From Lentimicrobium sp. L6 (GTDB lineage: Bacteria > Bacteroidota > Bacteroidia > Bacteroidales > UBA12170): a stretch of 48,190 nucleotides of DNA. Location of the stretch: NCBI RefSeq assembly GCF_013166655.1, contig NZ_JABKCA010000042.1, positions 1-48,190 on the forward strand, written 5' to 3'. The translations under genes were made by a program, and so were the position numbers. The notes beneath the pieces were generated by a model. It was not told the origin of the DNA and did no database searches. It saw only the letters and a list, made by a program, of their open reading frames with translations. This document shows positions 27,874 through 35,953 of the stretch, piece after piece; the first letter of the stretch is position 1; each line of letters starts with the position of its first letter.

Positions 27874-27886
27874 AAATATTGATTAC

Positions 27887-28243
27887 TTAATAAATAATTT
27901 GAAGACTTTTTAATTCAGATACCTGAACACTTGGTGGGAAATCCCCATTCTCCAATTTCGACAAAACTAAAGAAGCAACCTTGGCTGCTTGACTAGAATC
28001 TACAAATGCTCGGTTTCCTGTAATTGCTGGGATGTTTTTTTGAATAATTAAGATTTTGTCACTTTTTAAAACCTGATAATACCATGCGTTAGTATCATTT
28101 TTCAACACAACAAAATCAAAAACTGAAGAATCCACTTGAATTCCACCATAATCTTGGCCATTCCCAAGCAGCCTGATTGGACTAAAGGAGAATAACAAAA
28201 TCAAAAACAAACCCAAAGCAAACATGCTCAAAAACAGTCTCAT
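27887..28243 (-). CDS. DUF4907-like small exported protein (118 aa)
   Basis: An N-terminal hydrophobic helix (about residues 3-27) is a signal peptide or anchor. The rest resembles the Bacteroidota DUF4907 family: IIQKNIPAITGNRAF, then SSQAAKVASLVLSKLENGDFPPSV and a terminal ELKSL. Function is unknown. It lies 13 bases upstream of the giant Kelch/Ig-like gene on the same strand, so the two are very likely co-transcribed. My recollection that DUF4907 genes often neighbour Kelch-type proteins fits this context but was not checked. Confidence 0.72.
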   Translation of the reverse strand: MRLFLSMFALGLFLILLFSFSPIRLLGNGQDYGGIQVDSSVFDFVVLKNDTNAWYYQVLKSDKILIIQKNIPAITGNRAFVDSSQAAKVASLVLSKLENGDFPPSVQVSELKSLQIIY

Positions 28244-28366
28244 GTATTGATTTTAACTTTAAATAGCACTTACTTACATAAAAGGCGCCATTAACTTGTC
28301 AAATCTACAAAAAAACTTTAGAAAAGAAAACATATTTTTATTCTGGAAATGCACAAAAAATAAGGC

Positions 28367-28395
28367 TTGTAATTAAATAAATTATGCGAAATTTG
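28367..28395 (+). promoter_or_regulatory. Promoter-like elements of the Smr-domain gene
   Basis: TTG (28367-28369), an 18-base spacer, then GAAATTTG (28388-28395), one base off TAnnTTTG, 22 bases before the start. Confidence 0.4.
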
Positions 28396-28417
28396 CACAC
28401 TCATTAAAACAAAAAAA

Positions 28418-29482
28418 ATGGCTTATAATTTAGGTGATAAAGTAAAGTTTCTAAACGAAGAAGGCGGAGGATTCATTACAAAAGTAATTAGCCCATCCAT
28501 GGTAGAAGTAAGTATTCAAGATGGCTTTAACATCCCCTATTCTACTACTGAATTATTGAAAGTAGATGATCAAGGAACAGCCAGTCAGTTTTTTGATGAA
28601 GACTTTGGAAATAAACCAGAGGCTAAAGAAGGTGATAATCAAAACCCAAGTCATATTTCATCAGAATTATTCAAGCGTCAGAGCCTTGATTTAAAGAAAG
28701 GAATTTATCTCGCTTTTGTTCCACAAGACCAAAGGTGGCTAATGACTGGCTTGATAGATATTTACTTAATGAACCATAGTGAGTATGATATCGTATTCAG
28801 TCTTAACCTATTAAGAGACAATGCATTTATCAACCAAGAATATGATGTACTAGGTCCTCATAATAAATTCCTTATAGATACTATTGACAGAGAAGATATT
28901 AACGAATGGCTTAAAGGTCAGCTTCAAGTGCTATTCATCAAAGACAAATCTGAAAAGTTAATTTCACCATTGAACAAAAGCTTCAGCATTAAAGGAGCCA
29001 AATTCTATCAAGAGAATAATTTCAAGAATATTGATTTATTAGATGCCAATGCCATGGTTGTAGAATTAATTACTATGGATTATCAGCAAATGATAAGTAA
29101 AAATAGTGATGAGCTTAAAGATCTTAAAATAGAAGAATCACCAAAAGCTATTGTAAAGCAACAAAAATCATTGATACAAAAATATAAGTATGCTCCATTA
29201 GAAGCTGAAGTTGATTTACATATTTCAGCATTATCTGATGATTTTAGAGATATGAAACCTCAAGAGATACTTGATGAACAATTGATGCATTTTAATAAAA
29301 CTCTAGAGGATGCCATGCAACACCAATATGTGAAAATTATTTATATTCACGGTATAGGTAATGGTAGCCTTAAGAAGAAACTAAAGGACGAGTTGAGGGG
29401 TTATGAAGAGATAGAAGTAAGAGATGCTAGCTTCCAAAGATATGGATATGGAGCTATTGAAGTTCATATTCATTATAAGTAG
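28418..29482 (+). CDS. DUF2027/Smr-domain protein (354 aa)
   Basis: The N-terminus (GDKVKFLNEEGGGFITKV to about residue 50) is a small SH3-like domain typical of DUF2027 proteins. A middle beta-rich region follows. The C-terminal Smr domain (about 264-354) has its two hallmark loops: VDLHIS, where the classical motif is LDLHG, and IHGIGNGSLK, a variant of HGxGxG. Smr domains bind or cleave nucleic acids, and in MutS2-type proteins act as nucleases. Whether this one is active is unknown. The gene is alone, followed by degenerate repeats and the RNase P RNA gene. Confidence 0.88.
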   Translation: MAYNLGDKVKFLNEEGGGFITKVISPSMVEVSIQDGFNIPYSTTELLKVDDQGTASQFFDEDFGNKPEAKEGDNQNPSHISSELFKRQSLDLKKGIYLAFVPQDQRWLMTGLIDIYLMNHSEYDIVFSLNLLRDNAFINQEYDVLGPHNKFLIDTIDREDINEWLKGQLQVLFIKDKSEKLISPLNKSFSIKGAKFYQENNFKNIDLLDANAMVVELITMDYQQMISKNSDELKDLKIEESPKAIVKQQKSLIQKYKYAPLEAEVDLHISALSDDFRDMKPQEILDEQLMHFNKTLEDAMQHQYVKIIYIHGIGNGSLKKKLKDELRGYEEIEVRDASFQRYGYGAIEVHIHYK

Positions 29483-29483
29483 G

Positions 29484-29550
29484 TTGGAAGTTGGATGACA
29501 GAGTTAGAAGACGGAAGTGAGAAGTGAGAAGTGAGAAAGTAAAAGTTAGA
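29484..29550. repeat. Degenerate GATGACnG / GAAGTGA repeats after the Smr gene
   Basis: Begins two bases after the Smr-gene stop. It contains GGATGACAGAG, GACGGAAGTGAG and three tandem GAAGTGA heptamers. Similar tracts occur at 35895-35943, 37267-37296, 37430-37475 and 41884-41904. Confidence 0.7.
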
Positions 29551-29699
29551 TACTGAACAACAGGTATCAAATAAAAATAAGTTTTATAGAAGGTGACTGA
29601 ACTTATCGATTTACCAGTAGACTGAAGATAGAAGACCGATGCTTAGATATTGAAATCAAGGCTTCAACTTCGCTCAACGAAAAAGTTCTTAAAAATATA

Positions 29700-30082
29700 A
29701 AGCTCTCTGATCTATCGCGGCAATTTTAGGATTGACGAGGAAAGTCGGGGCAACACAGGGCACCATACTTCTTAACGGGAAGGGCTCGATTTATCGAGAA
29801 CAGAAAGTGCAGCAGAAAGTAAACCGCCATGGCATCTCGATGTCAGGGTAAGGGTGAAACCGTGGGGTAAGAGCCTACGCTTGCTATAGGCGACTATAGC
29901 TCGATGTAAACCTTATGGGTTGAAAGACCAAATAAACCGGAGATTTTTCGCGCGTCGGAAAGGGAGGTCTGCCCGGCCAAATCCGGAGGGTAGGTTGATA
30001 GAGGTATTGAGCAATTAATACCCTAGATAAATGATAGACTCCGTCTTAGGACGGAAACAGAACCCCGCTTATAGGAGAGCTT
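29700..30082 (+). ncRNA. rnpB: RNase P RNA (M1-type ribozyme)
   Basis: This is the catalytic RNA that trims the 5' ends of pre-tRNAs. The ends pair (AGCTCTC at 29701-29707 with GAGAGCT at 30075-30081) to form P1. The conserved 5' core GAGGAAAGTC (29738-29747) and the 3' core ACAGAACCCCGC (about 30057-30068) are the P4-forming sequences. The block AGGGTGAAACC and the GGGTAGGTTG near 29988-29997 are further universally conserved parts of bacterial A-type RNase P RNA. The ends are set by the P1 pairing and may be off by a few bases. Confidence 0.93.
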
Positions 30083-30090
30083 TTATTTAA

Positions 30091-30122
30091 AACTCCCAAT
30101 CGTTTGATTGGGAGTTTTTTTT
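30091..30122. terminator. Terminator between rnpB and the DUF1338 gene
   Basis: Perfect stem AACTCCCAATC (30091-30101) / GATTGGGAGTT (30106-30116), then a run of T on the plus strand. It terminates rnpB and probably also the convergent gene. Confidence 0.9.
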
Positions 30123-30141
30123 GCTTTCAGGGTCGACGACC

Positions 30142-30945
30142 CTATTTATTATCGGTACTTTCAAAAATTTTATCGGCTGATTTGGCGATAAAACCAGTGT
30201 AAAGCACTCCATGAGCATCTTCATAACGTTTGGCGAATTCATAGAAGCATGATGGAATTTCTCTTGGACCATCTTCAAACTCGACAGCGATCTTTCCTGC
30301 TCGTATACTCGATTGCTCCAATAACTGTTCTGGCGTTCCTTTCACCTCTCCTCCTACCTCTAATATAGCAAAGCCTTTATCTCTCAAAAACTGATTGAGC
30401 TCATAGATATCAGTATGGTTTTTTAAGGCATTGATGTTCACCGTAAAATGATTGGCTCTATAACCATAAACATACAACCATGCTGCATATTCAGACTCCT
30501 CTTGAAGTTTTAAATAGGTATTGTAATTTGGTTTTCCCCATGGACTGCCTCCCCATAAGAAACTGGCATCTTTAGCAAAACCTTCTGGAATTCGACCTAT
30601 AGTCTCTGCAATGGCTTTTTGAGCAAATACACTAAAATATTGTGGCTGCAATGCACTGATAAATACTTTGGGAGCATCTTTATCTGTTTTATGCTCATAG
30701 TGATGGGCTATTAGCTTTTTGGCTTCGAAATGATAAGTGCCATTTTCTTTATAACCTGCATCTAAAAAGGGCTTGGCTAAAACGTCAATATTCACTTTGG
30801 GATGATCGAAAGTACGAAATGCAATATGATCGTTAATTACAGTTTCTCCTTCAGTAATAAAAAGGTCGTATATTTTCTTTGTTTCTGGATTTTGTTTGAT
30901 ATAATCTTTCCAAAGATTCTCAAATATCTCCTTATAGCTTGTCAT
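30142..30945 (-). CDS. DUF1338 protein, 2-oxoadipate dioxygenase/decarboxylase-like (267 aa)
   Basis: The DUF1338 family includes HglS, an iron(II) enzyme that converts 2-oxoadipate to 2-hydroxyglutarate in bacterial lysine breakdown. The likely metal-binding residues are His40 in NDHIAFRTF, His166 in RANHFTVNINAL and Glu236 in CFYEFAKRYED, placed by analogy with the family. The protein is shorter than HglS, as in many Bacteroidota. It is divergent from a class III aminotransferase gene, which could supply a 2-oxoacid or related intermediate. The exact substrate is not established. Confidence 0.8.
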   Translation of the reverse strand: MTSYKEIFENLWKDYIKQNPETKKIYDLFITEGETVINDHIAFRTFDHPKVNIDVLAKPFLDAGYKENGTYHFEAKKLIAHHYEHKTDKDAPKVFISALQPQYFSVFAQKAIAETIGRIPEGFAKDASFLWGGSPWGKPNYNTYLKLQEESEYAAWLYVYGYRANHFTVNINALKNHTDIYELNQFLRDKGFAILEVGGEVKGTPEQLLEQSSIRAGKIAVEFEDGPREIPSCFYEFAKRYEDAHGVLYTGFIAKSADKIFESTDNK

Positions 30946-30964
30946 AATGATTTTGTTTTTTTTA

Positions 30965-30994
30965 CAAAATTAGCCATTCAAAGGTTCGAAACAA
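30965..30994 (-). promoter_or_regulatory. Consensus promoter of the DUF1338 gene
   Basis: TAATTTTG (30965-30972) with TTG (30992-30994) and a 19-base spacer on the minus strand. This is the best promoter match in the window. It lies 19 bases before the start. Confidence 0.72.
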
Positions 30995-31035
30995 TTAAAA
31001 TTGAATTATTAGATATAATTTATGATTAGAAAAAC

Positions 31036-31043
31036 TATTTTTG
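31036..31043 (+). promoter_or_regulatory. -7 element of the aminotransferase gene
   Basis: TATTTTTG, 64 bases before the start codon. No TTG at the right spacing. Confidence 0.45.
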
Positions 31044-31066
31044 CTGAAAATTGGGAATATAGTTTA

Positions 31067-31103
31067 TATTCTCTGTTTATAGAACACCAAAATATAGAGA
31101 ATA
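31067..31103. promoter_or_regulatory. Inverted repeat in the aminotransferase leader
   Basis: TATTCTCT (31067-31074) and AGAGAATA (31096-31103) form perfect 8-base arms 21 bases apart, ending four bases before the start codon. It may be an operator or a leader hairpin that covers the start. Confidence 0.4.
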
Positions 31104-31107
31104 CATC

Positions 31108-32301
31108 ATGCAATTAACAAACAGGCAATTATACTATCAAAACTTGGCTACACCAGCTTTTGTACCAGAGGCTATTGAAGTAGTAAAAGCAGAAGGAATA
31201 TATTTAATAGACGATAAAGGAAACAAATGGGTGGATTTAGTTTCTGGTGTTTCCGTAAGTAATGTTGGGCATAGAAACCCGAAAGTAGTAGAAGCCATAA
31301 AAGAGCAAGTGGACACCTATATGCACCTGATGGTTTATGGAGAGTTTATCCAATCTCCACAAGTACAATTAGCAGGACTCATTAGCGAACAGCTCCCCTC
31401 TTCTTTAGATTCTGTTTTCTTTGTTAACTCTGGCTCAGAAGCCAATGAAGGTGCCATGAAGCTAGCCAAAAGGGTGACCGGAAGAAGCGAAATCATCGCC
31501 TTTAAAGATGCTTACCATGGCGGAACTCATGGTGCTTTAAGCCTATTGGGAAATGAAGAAATGAAATACGCCTTTCGTCCCCTACTACCAGATATCAAAT
31601 TCTTGGAATTCAATAATGAAAGCCTAATTTCTGAAATCACAAAAAAAACTGCAGCAGTTGTTATCGAATCAATTCAAGCAGAAGCAGGAATCATTCTACC
31701 AAAAGAAGGGTACCTCAAAGCCATTGAGATAAGATGTAAAGAGGTCGGCGCCTTATTAATATTAGACGATATTCAAATGGGGTTTGGAAGGACTGGAAAA
31801 TTATTTAGTTTCGAAAATTTCAATTTTATTCCAGACATACTGACCCTTGCCAAAGGGATGGGTGGAGGAATGCCTATTGGAGCTTTTGTGGCCTCTAAAG
31901 AAATGATGAATCAATTACAGTCAAAGCCCAACTTAGGACATATTACTACTTTTGGTGGTCATCCGGTGAGTTGTGCAGCTGCGAAAGCAAGTCTTGAGGT
32001 TATTTTAGACGAAAAGCTCTGCGAACAAGCTGAAGAAAAAGCTCAGCTTTTTGTTGAGGCCCTGCAGGCACATCCTTTAGTAAAAGAAGTAAGACAAAAG
32101 GGCCTTATGCTGGCTGTAGATTTAGGCTCCAATGAACTCGGTAAAGAAGCGATGAAGGTATTGTGGGAAAACAGATTAATTGTTGACCAGTTTTTATTCA
32201 ACAGAACCTCCTTTAGAATTGCTCCTCCCCTTACCATATCTAAAGAAGAAATACAAGAAATTATAAACACATTAATTAAAAGCTTAAACCAAATCAATTA
32301 A
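31108..32301 (+). CDS. Class III (ornithine/GABA-type) aminotransferase (397 aa)
   Basis: A PLP-dependent enzyme of the acetylornithine/ornithine/4-aminobutyrate group. Motifs: VNSGSEANEGAMKLAKR (phosphate-binding region), DAYHGGTHGALSL, the cofactor-contact segment LLILDDIQMGFGRTGK (DDIQ where DEVQ is common), and the Schiff-base Lys249 in LAKGMGGGMPIGAF. The substrate is not decidable from sequence; lysine, ornithine and other omega-amino acids are possible. It is divergent from the DUF1338 dioxygenase-like gene, which makes a lysine or related amino-acid pathway plausible. The 3' end is 17 bases from the convergent mfd stop. Confidence 0.87.
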   Translation: MQLTNRQLYYQNLATPAFVPEAIEVVKAEGIYLIDDKGNKWVDLVSGVSVSNVGHRNPKVVEAIKEQVDTYMHLMVYGEFIQSPQVQLAGLISEQLPSSLDSVFFVNSGSEANEGAMKLAKRVTGRSEIIAFKDAYHGGTHGALSLLGNEEMKYAFRPLLPDIKFLEFNNESLISEITKKTAAVVIESIQAEAGIILPKEGYLKAIEIRCKEVGALLILDDIQMGFGRTGKLFSFENFNFIPDILTLAKGMGGGMPIGAFVASKEMMNQLQSKPNLGHITTFGGHPVSCAAAKASLEVILDEKLCEQAEEKAQLFVEALQAHPLVKEVRQKGLMLAVDLGSNELGKEAMKVLWENRLIVDQFLFNRTSFRIAPPLTISKEEIQEIINTLIKSLNQIN

Positions 32302-32318
32302 GTAATTCTCCAAACTTC

Positions 32319-35300
32319 TTAGGCTTCCACAGCTAATTGCTGTTTTAAATCCTCAAGAATCATTAAGGCAGCTTTAATGGTTTTCACATTTTTGAACATC
32401 AAACTCAGCTTACCATTTTTCTCTCTCATTTTGCAACTCGTATTGCTTTGAATATGCTGAATCATCATTCCAAAATAAGGACCTGAGAAAAACTGACTAT
32501 CCTGATTGCTGATAAAATAGGCATAGAGATATCCTCCTTTTAACCTGACTTGCTCAAAACCTAAATCCTTACCCAACCATTTCAATCTCATAGACTGGAG
32601 TAAACTTTCTACTGCTTCAGGCAATGATCCGAAGCGATCCTCTAAGGATCCACCAAACTTAATTAGCTTTTCTTCTGTATCAACTTGCGATAATTCTTTA
32701 TAAAGAGATAATCTTTCCGCCACATTCTCCACATAATCATCAGGTATCAAAGCATTTAAGTCAGTATCGAGTTGGCATTCAGAAACATAATCCGATGGGG
32801 TTTCATTTTTACTCAATTCTTGAAATTTAGAATCCTTAAGTTCCTTTAAGGCTTCATCGAGAATCTTCTGGTACATTTCAAAGCCTATATCAGAAATAAA
32901 CCCTGACTGTTCTCCACCAAGAATATTCCCAGCTCCACGAATATCTAAATCTCGCATGGCAATATTAAATCCAGAACCTAGAGTTGAAAATTCTTCAATG
33001 GCTCTCAAACGCTTTCTAGCATCATCAGTTAGAGCCATGTCTGGTGGTGCTAAAAGATAGCAGAAAGCTTTCTTATTACTCCTGCCTACACGTCCACGCA
33101 TTTGGTGTAATTCGCTTAATCCATAATGATTGGCTTCATTAATAATGATGGTATTCACATTTGGAATGTCCAATCCAGATTCAATGATTTTGGTCGCTAA
33201 TAAAACATCATAATCTCCTTCAATGAAATCGAGCATGGTTTTCTCAATCTTTGCTCCCTCCATCTGCCCATGAACTATAGCAATCTTCACATCAGGAACA
33301 AACTTCTGAATCATACCTGCTACTTCCTGAATATTCTGAACTCTATTGTGGACGAAGAAGACTTGTCCCCTCCTACTTACTTCATAGTGTATTGCATCTC
33401 TTATGATCTCCTCAGAAAAAGATCGGACTTCGGTTAATACAGGTTGGCGATTTGGAGGAGGCGTATTAATCACACTCATGTCCCTGGCTCCCATTAGTGA
33501 AAACTGTAGTGTACGAGGAATTGGAGTTGCAGTAAGTGTGAGGGTATCCACATTCACTTTAAATTGTTTGAGCTTTTCTTTAATGGAAACCCCAAACTTT
33601 TGCTCTTCATCAACAACTAGAAGCCCTAAGTCTTTAAATACAATATCTTTTCCAACCAACTTATGAGTTCCAATCAATATATCAACTTTACCTTCTTTGG
33701 TATCTTTCAGAACTTGTGTGACTTGTTTGCGAGGACGGTACCGGCTTATATACTCTACTCTGCAAGGGAAATCTTTTAATCGCGCCAAAAAAGTTTTATA
33801 GTGCTGGTAGGCCAAAATAGTTGTGGGTACCAAAACAGCCACCTGTTTACTATCTGCTACTGCTTTAAAAGCAGCTCTAATAGCTATTTCTGTTTTCCCA
33901 AAACCCACATCTCCGCAGACCAATCTATCCATTGGGTTTTCGGCTTCCATGTCTTCTTTTACCGCAAGGGTTGTTTTCACCTGATCTGGAGTGTCTTCAT
34001 AAATAAATGAGGCTTCCAATTCTGTTTGTAAATAAGTATCTGGGGTAAATCCGAATCCAGGTTTTGCTTTTCGCTCTGCATAGAGTTTGATCAGCTCCTC
34101 AGCTATATCCTTTACCTTTTTCTTGGTTTTAGCCTTAACTACTTTCCAAGCTGGTGAACCTATTTTATGAAGCACAGGAGCTGTTCCGTCTTTGCCACTA
34201 TACTTTGATATCCGATGTAAAGAATGGATATTTACATAGAGTAAGTCTTCATTTTTGTATATAATTCTGATGACTTCTTGGGTTTTTCCATCATTCACAA
34301 TCTTTTGCAAACCATCGAAACGCCCAACTCCATGATCGATATGAGTAACATAATCGCCTTTTTGCAAATCATATAATTCCTTTAAGCTAACGGCTTCTTT
34401 TCCTCCAAAGCCTTCACGCAAACGAAATCGTTGGTAGCGATCAAATATCTGATGATCAGTATAAATTACTAATCCATTATCTTCATCTATAAATCCTTGA
34501 TGCAATCCAACTAAAATCCCTTGGTAGATTTTATCTTCAGTATCTGGTCTTAAATCCTCAAAAATCTGTTCCAATCGAGTCAGCTGTTTCTCAGATTCAC
34601 TTACAATGATAGTCTTTAAACCATTATTCTCATTTTCTTGAATATTACCCAAGAGCAAATCAAACTGCTTATTGAAATTAGGCTGAGGCTGGGTATTAAA
34701 TTGAATATCTATCTTCTGATTGGATTTGGCATGGGTATAAATGATTTTATAATTGAGGATGTCATCAGCGAAACTTTCTCCACTGATAAACATTTCTTCT
34801 GGATGTAGATGTTTGATTTCGCCACTCAATTCTTCGTAGTGTTTTATGGCATTTTCATAACCTTTCTTCAGTTTCTCTTTTATGAAATCCTGATTCTGAA
34901 TCCAAACATTACAATCCTTTGGCATGAGTTTGAAGAAAGAATTTCTTTTCTCTACAATTTCCTGGCGTTGAAGATTTGGAAGAATCTTTGCTGTTTTCAG
35001 CTTTTTCACACTCAACTGACTGGCTGGCTCAAAAGTACGAATAGACTCCACTTCATCCCCAAAAAACTCAATTCTATAGGGATGGTCATAGGCATAGGAG
35101 AATATATCCATTAAACCTCCTCTAAGTGCAAACTGACCCGGCTCTACCACAAAATCGACTCTAGAGAATCCCATATTCACCAGCCTCTCCAACAAAGCAT
35201 CTTGCTCCAATTCATCATCCTGACGAATCATTAAAGTATTATCAGTAACATATTTCTTAGAAACAATTTTCTCAGATAAAGCTTCAGGAAAACTCAATAA

Positions 35301-35675
35301 AATCAAATCCTTAGTACCCGAATTGTTTCTGGCTATCACCTCTGTTCTGGATAGCAGGTTCGCGCTATCAGGATGATCGGTTTCATAAGGTCGCTTATAG
35401 GCCGAAGGATAAAACATCACTTTCTTACGAGGATAATCTACACCTACATCCTCTAATAGATTTTCTAAATCATTATATAAATAAGCTGCTGTTTCTTTAT
35501 CGGGCATCACCAAAAGGTGAAATCCTTTTCGCTGCTGAAATACAGAAGCCACATATAATGACAATGCAGATCCCGACAAGCCTTTTAAGCCAATCTGTTC
35601 TTGATTATCAAATAATTGCAGAAATTGCTGAGTCTTTTCAGACTGATAACGGGAAAGTAAATCGTTTATCTTCAA
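32319..35675 (-). CDS. mfd: Transcription-repair coupling factor Mfd (1118 aa)
   Basis: Mfd removes RNA polymerase stalled at DNA lesions and recruits the UvrA repair machinery. It has the N-terminal UvrB-like domain, the CarD-type RNA-polymerase-interacting domain (KGDYVTHIDHGVGRFDGLQ, about residues 430-490), and the superfamily II helicase core, with Walker A GDVGFGKTEIA near residue 590, DEEQKFGV and the ATPIPRTLQ motif. The C-terminal autoinhibitory TRCF domain is present. The start is a TTG at 35675: no ATG or GTG occurs between the upstream in-frame stop and the conserved N-terminus (MKINDLLSRYQ). Confidence 0.96.
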   Translation of the reverse strand: MKINDLLSRYQSEKTQQFLQLFDNQEQIGLKGLSGSALSLYVASVFQQRKGFHLLVMPDKETAAYLYNDLENLLEDVGVDYPRKKVMFYPSAYKRPYETDHPDSANLLSRTEVIARNNSGTKDLILLSFPEALSEKIVSKKYVTDNTLMIRQDDELEQDALLERLVNMGFSRVDFVVEPGQFALRGGLMDIFSYAYDHPYRIEFFGDEVESIRTFEPASQLSVKKLKTAKILPNLQRQEIVEKRNSFFKLMPKDCNVWIQNQDFIKEKLKKGYENAIKHYEELSGEIKHLHPEEMFISGESFADDILNYKIIYTHAKSNQKIDIQFNTQPQPNFNKQFDLLLGNIQENENNGLKTIIVSESEKQLTRLEQIFEDLRPDTEDKIYQGILVGLHQGFIDEDNGLVIYTDHQIFDRYQRFRLREGFGGKEAVSLKELYDLQKGDYVTHIDHGVGRFDGLQKIVNDGKTQEVIRIIYKNEDLLYVNIHSLHRISKYSGKDGTAPVLHKIGSPAWKVVKAKTKKKVKDIAEELIKLYAERKAKPGFGFTPDTYLQTELEASFIYEDTPDQVKTTLAVKEDMEAENPMDRLVCGDVGFGKTEIAIRAAFKAVADSKQVAVLVPTTILAYQHYKTFLARLKDFPCRVEYISRYRPRKQVTQVLKDTKEGKVDILIGTHKLVGKDIVFKDLGLLVVDEEQKFGVSIKEKLKQFKVNVDTLTLTATPIPRTLQFSLMGARDMSVINTPPPNRQPVLTEVRSFSEEIIRDAIHYEVSRRGQVFFVHNRVQNIQEVAGMIQKFVPDVKIAIVHGQMEGAKIEKTMLDFIEGDYDVLLATKIIESGLDIPNVNTIIINEANHYGLSELHQMRGRVGRSNKKAFCYLLAPPDMALTDDARKRLRAIEEFSTLGSGFNIAMRDLDIRGAGNILGGEQSGFISDIGFEMYQKILDEALKELKDSKFQELSKNETPSDYVSECQLDTDLNALIPDDYVENVAERLSLYKELSQVDTEEKLIKFGGSLEDRFGSLPEAVESLLQSMRLKWLGKDLGFEQVRLKGGYLYAYFISNQDSQFFSGPYFGMMIQHIQSNTSCKMREKNGKLSLMFKNVKTIKAALMILEDLKQQLAVEA

Positions 35676-35708
35676 ACCTAATCTTATTTTTTTGCGAAAA
35701 TACGAAGA

Positions 35709-35867
35709 TTATTGAAGTTTTCCCTCAACTTTTATACTTGCTCCAGCCTCATGCATAGAATTAATAAGCTGAAATCGAAATCCATCTCGATATTCTCTGG
35801 TCATATCGCTGAATTTTTGTTTAAAGGTCTGCATGGCTTTTAGTTTTTGATATTTCTTGTATTGCAT
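35709..35867 (-). CDS. Possible small basic protein (52 aa) between mfd and dinB
   Basis: An ATG-initiated ORF on the minus strand reads MQYKKYQKLKAMQTFKQKF onward and ends KVEGKLQ. It is highly basic in its first half, without signal or membrane segment, and matches no family that I recognise. It fills most of the gap between dinB (upstream on the same strand) and mfd. The stop is 34 bases before the mfd start. It could be a small protein, or the decayed end of a longer gene. Confidence 0.35.
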   Translation of the reverse strand: MQYKKYQKLKAMQTFKQKFSDMTREYRDGFRFQLINSMHEAGASIKVEGKLQ

Positions 35868-35894
35868 AATATTGTTTTAATTTGTTAGTATTTG

Positions 35895-35943
35895 TTGATG
35901 ACGGATGTTTGATGACGGATGACCGATGTCCGATATTGAAGTC
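35895..35943. repeat. Degenerate GATGACGG repeats after dinB
   Basis: Plus-strand tract containing GATGACGGATG twice, then GACCGATGTCCGATATTGAAG. The last part resembles 29636-29657 near rnpB (CCGATG, then GATATTGAA, then TC). It lies 11 bases beyond the dinB stop. Confidence 0.7.
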
Positions 35944-35953
35944 TCTTCTTTAC

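Noticed and set aside
29484-29550. CRISPR array
   Set aside because: Units are 7-11 bases, degenerate and without spacers. No cas-like gene occurs in the window.
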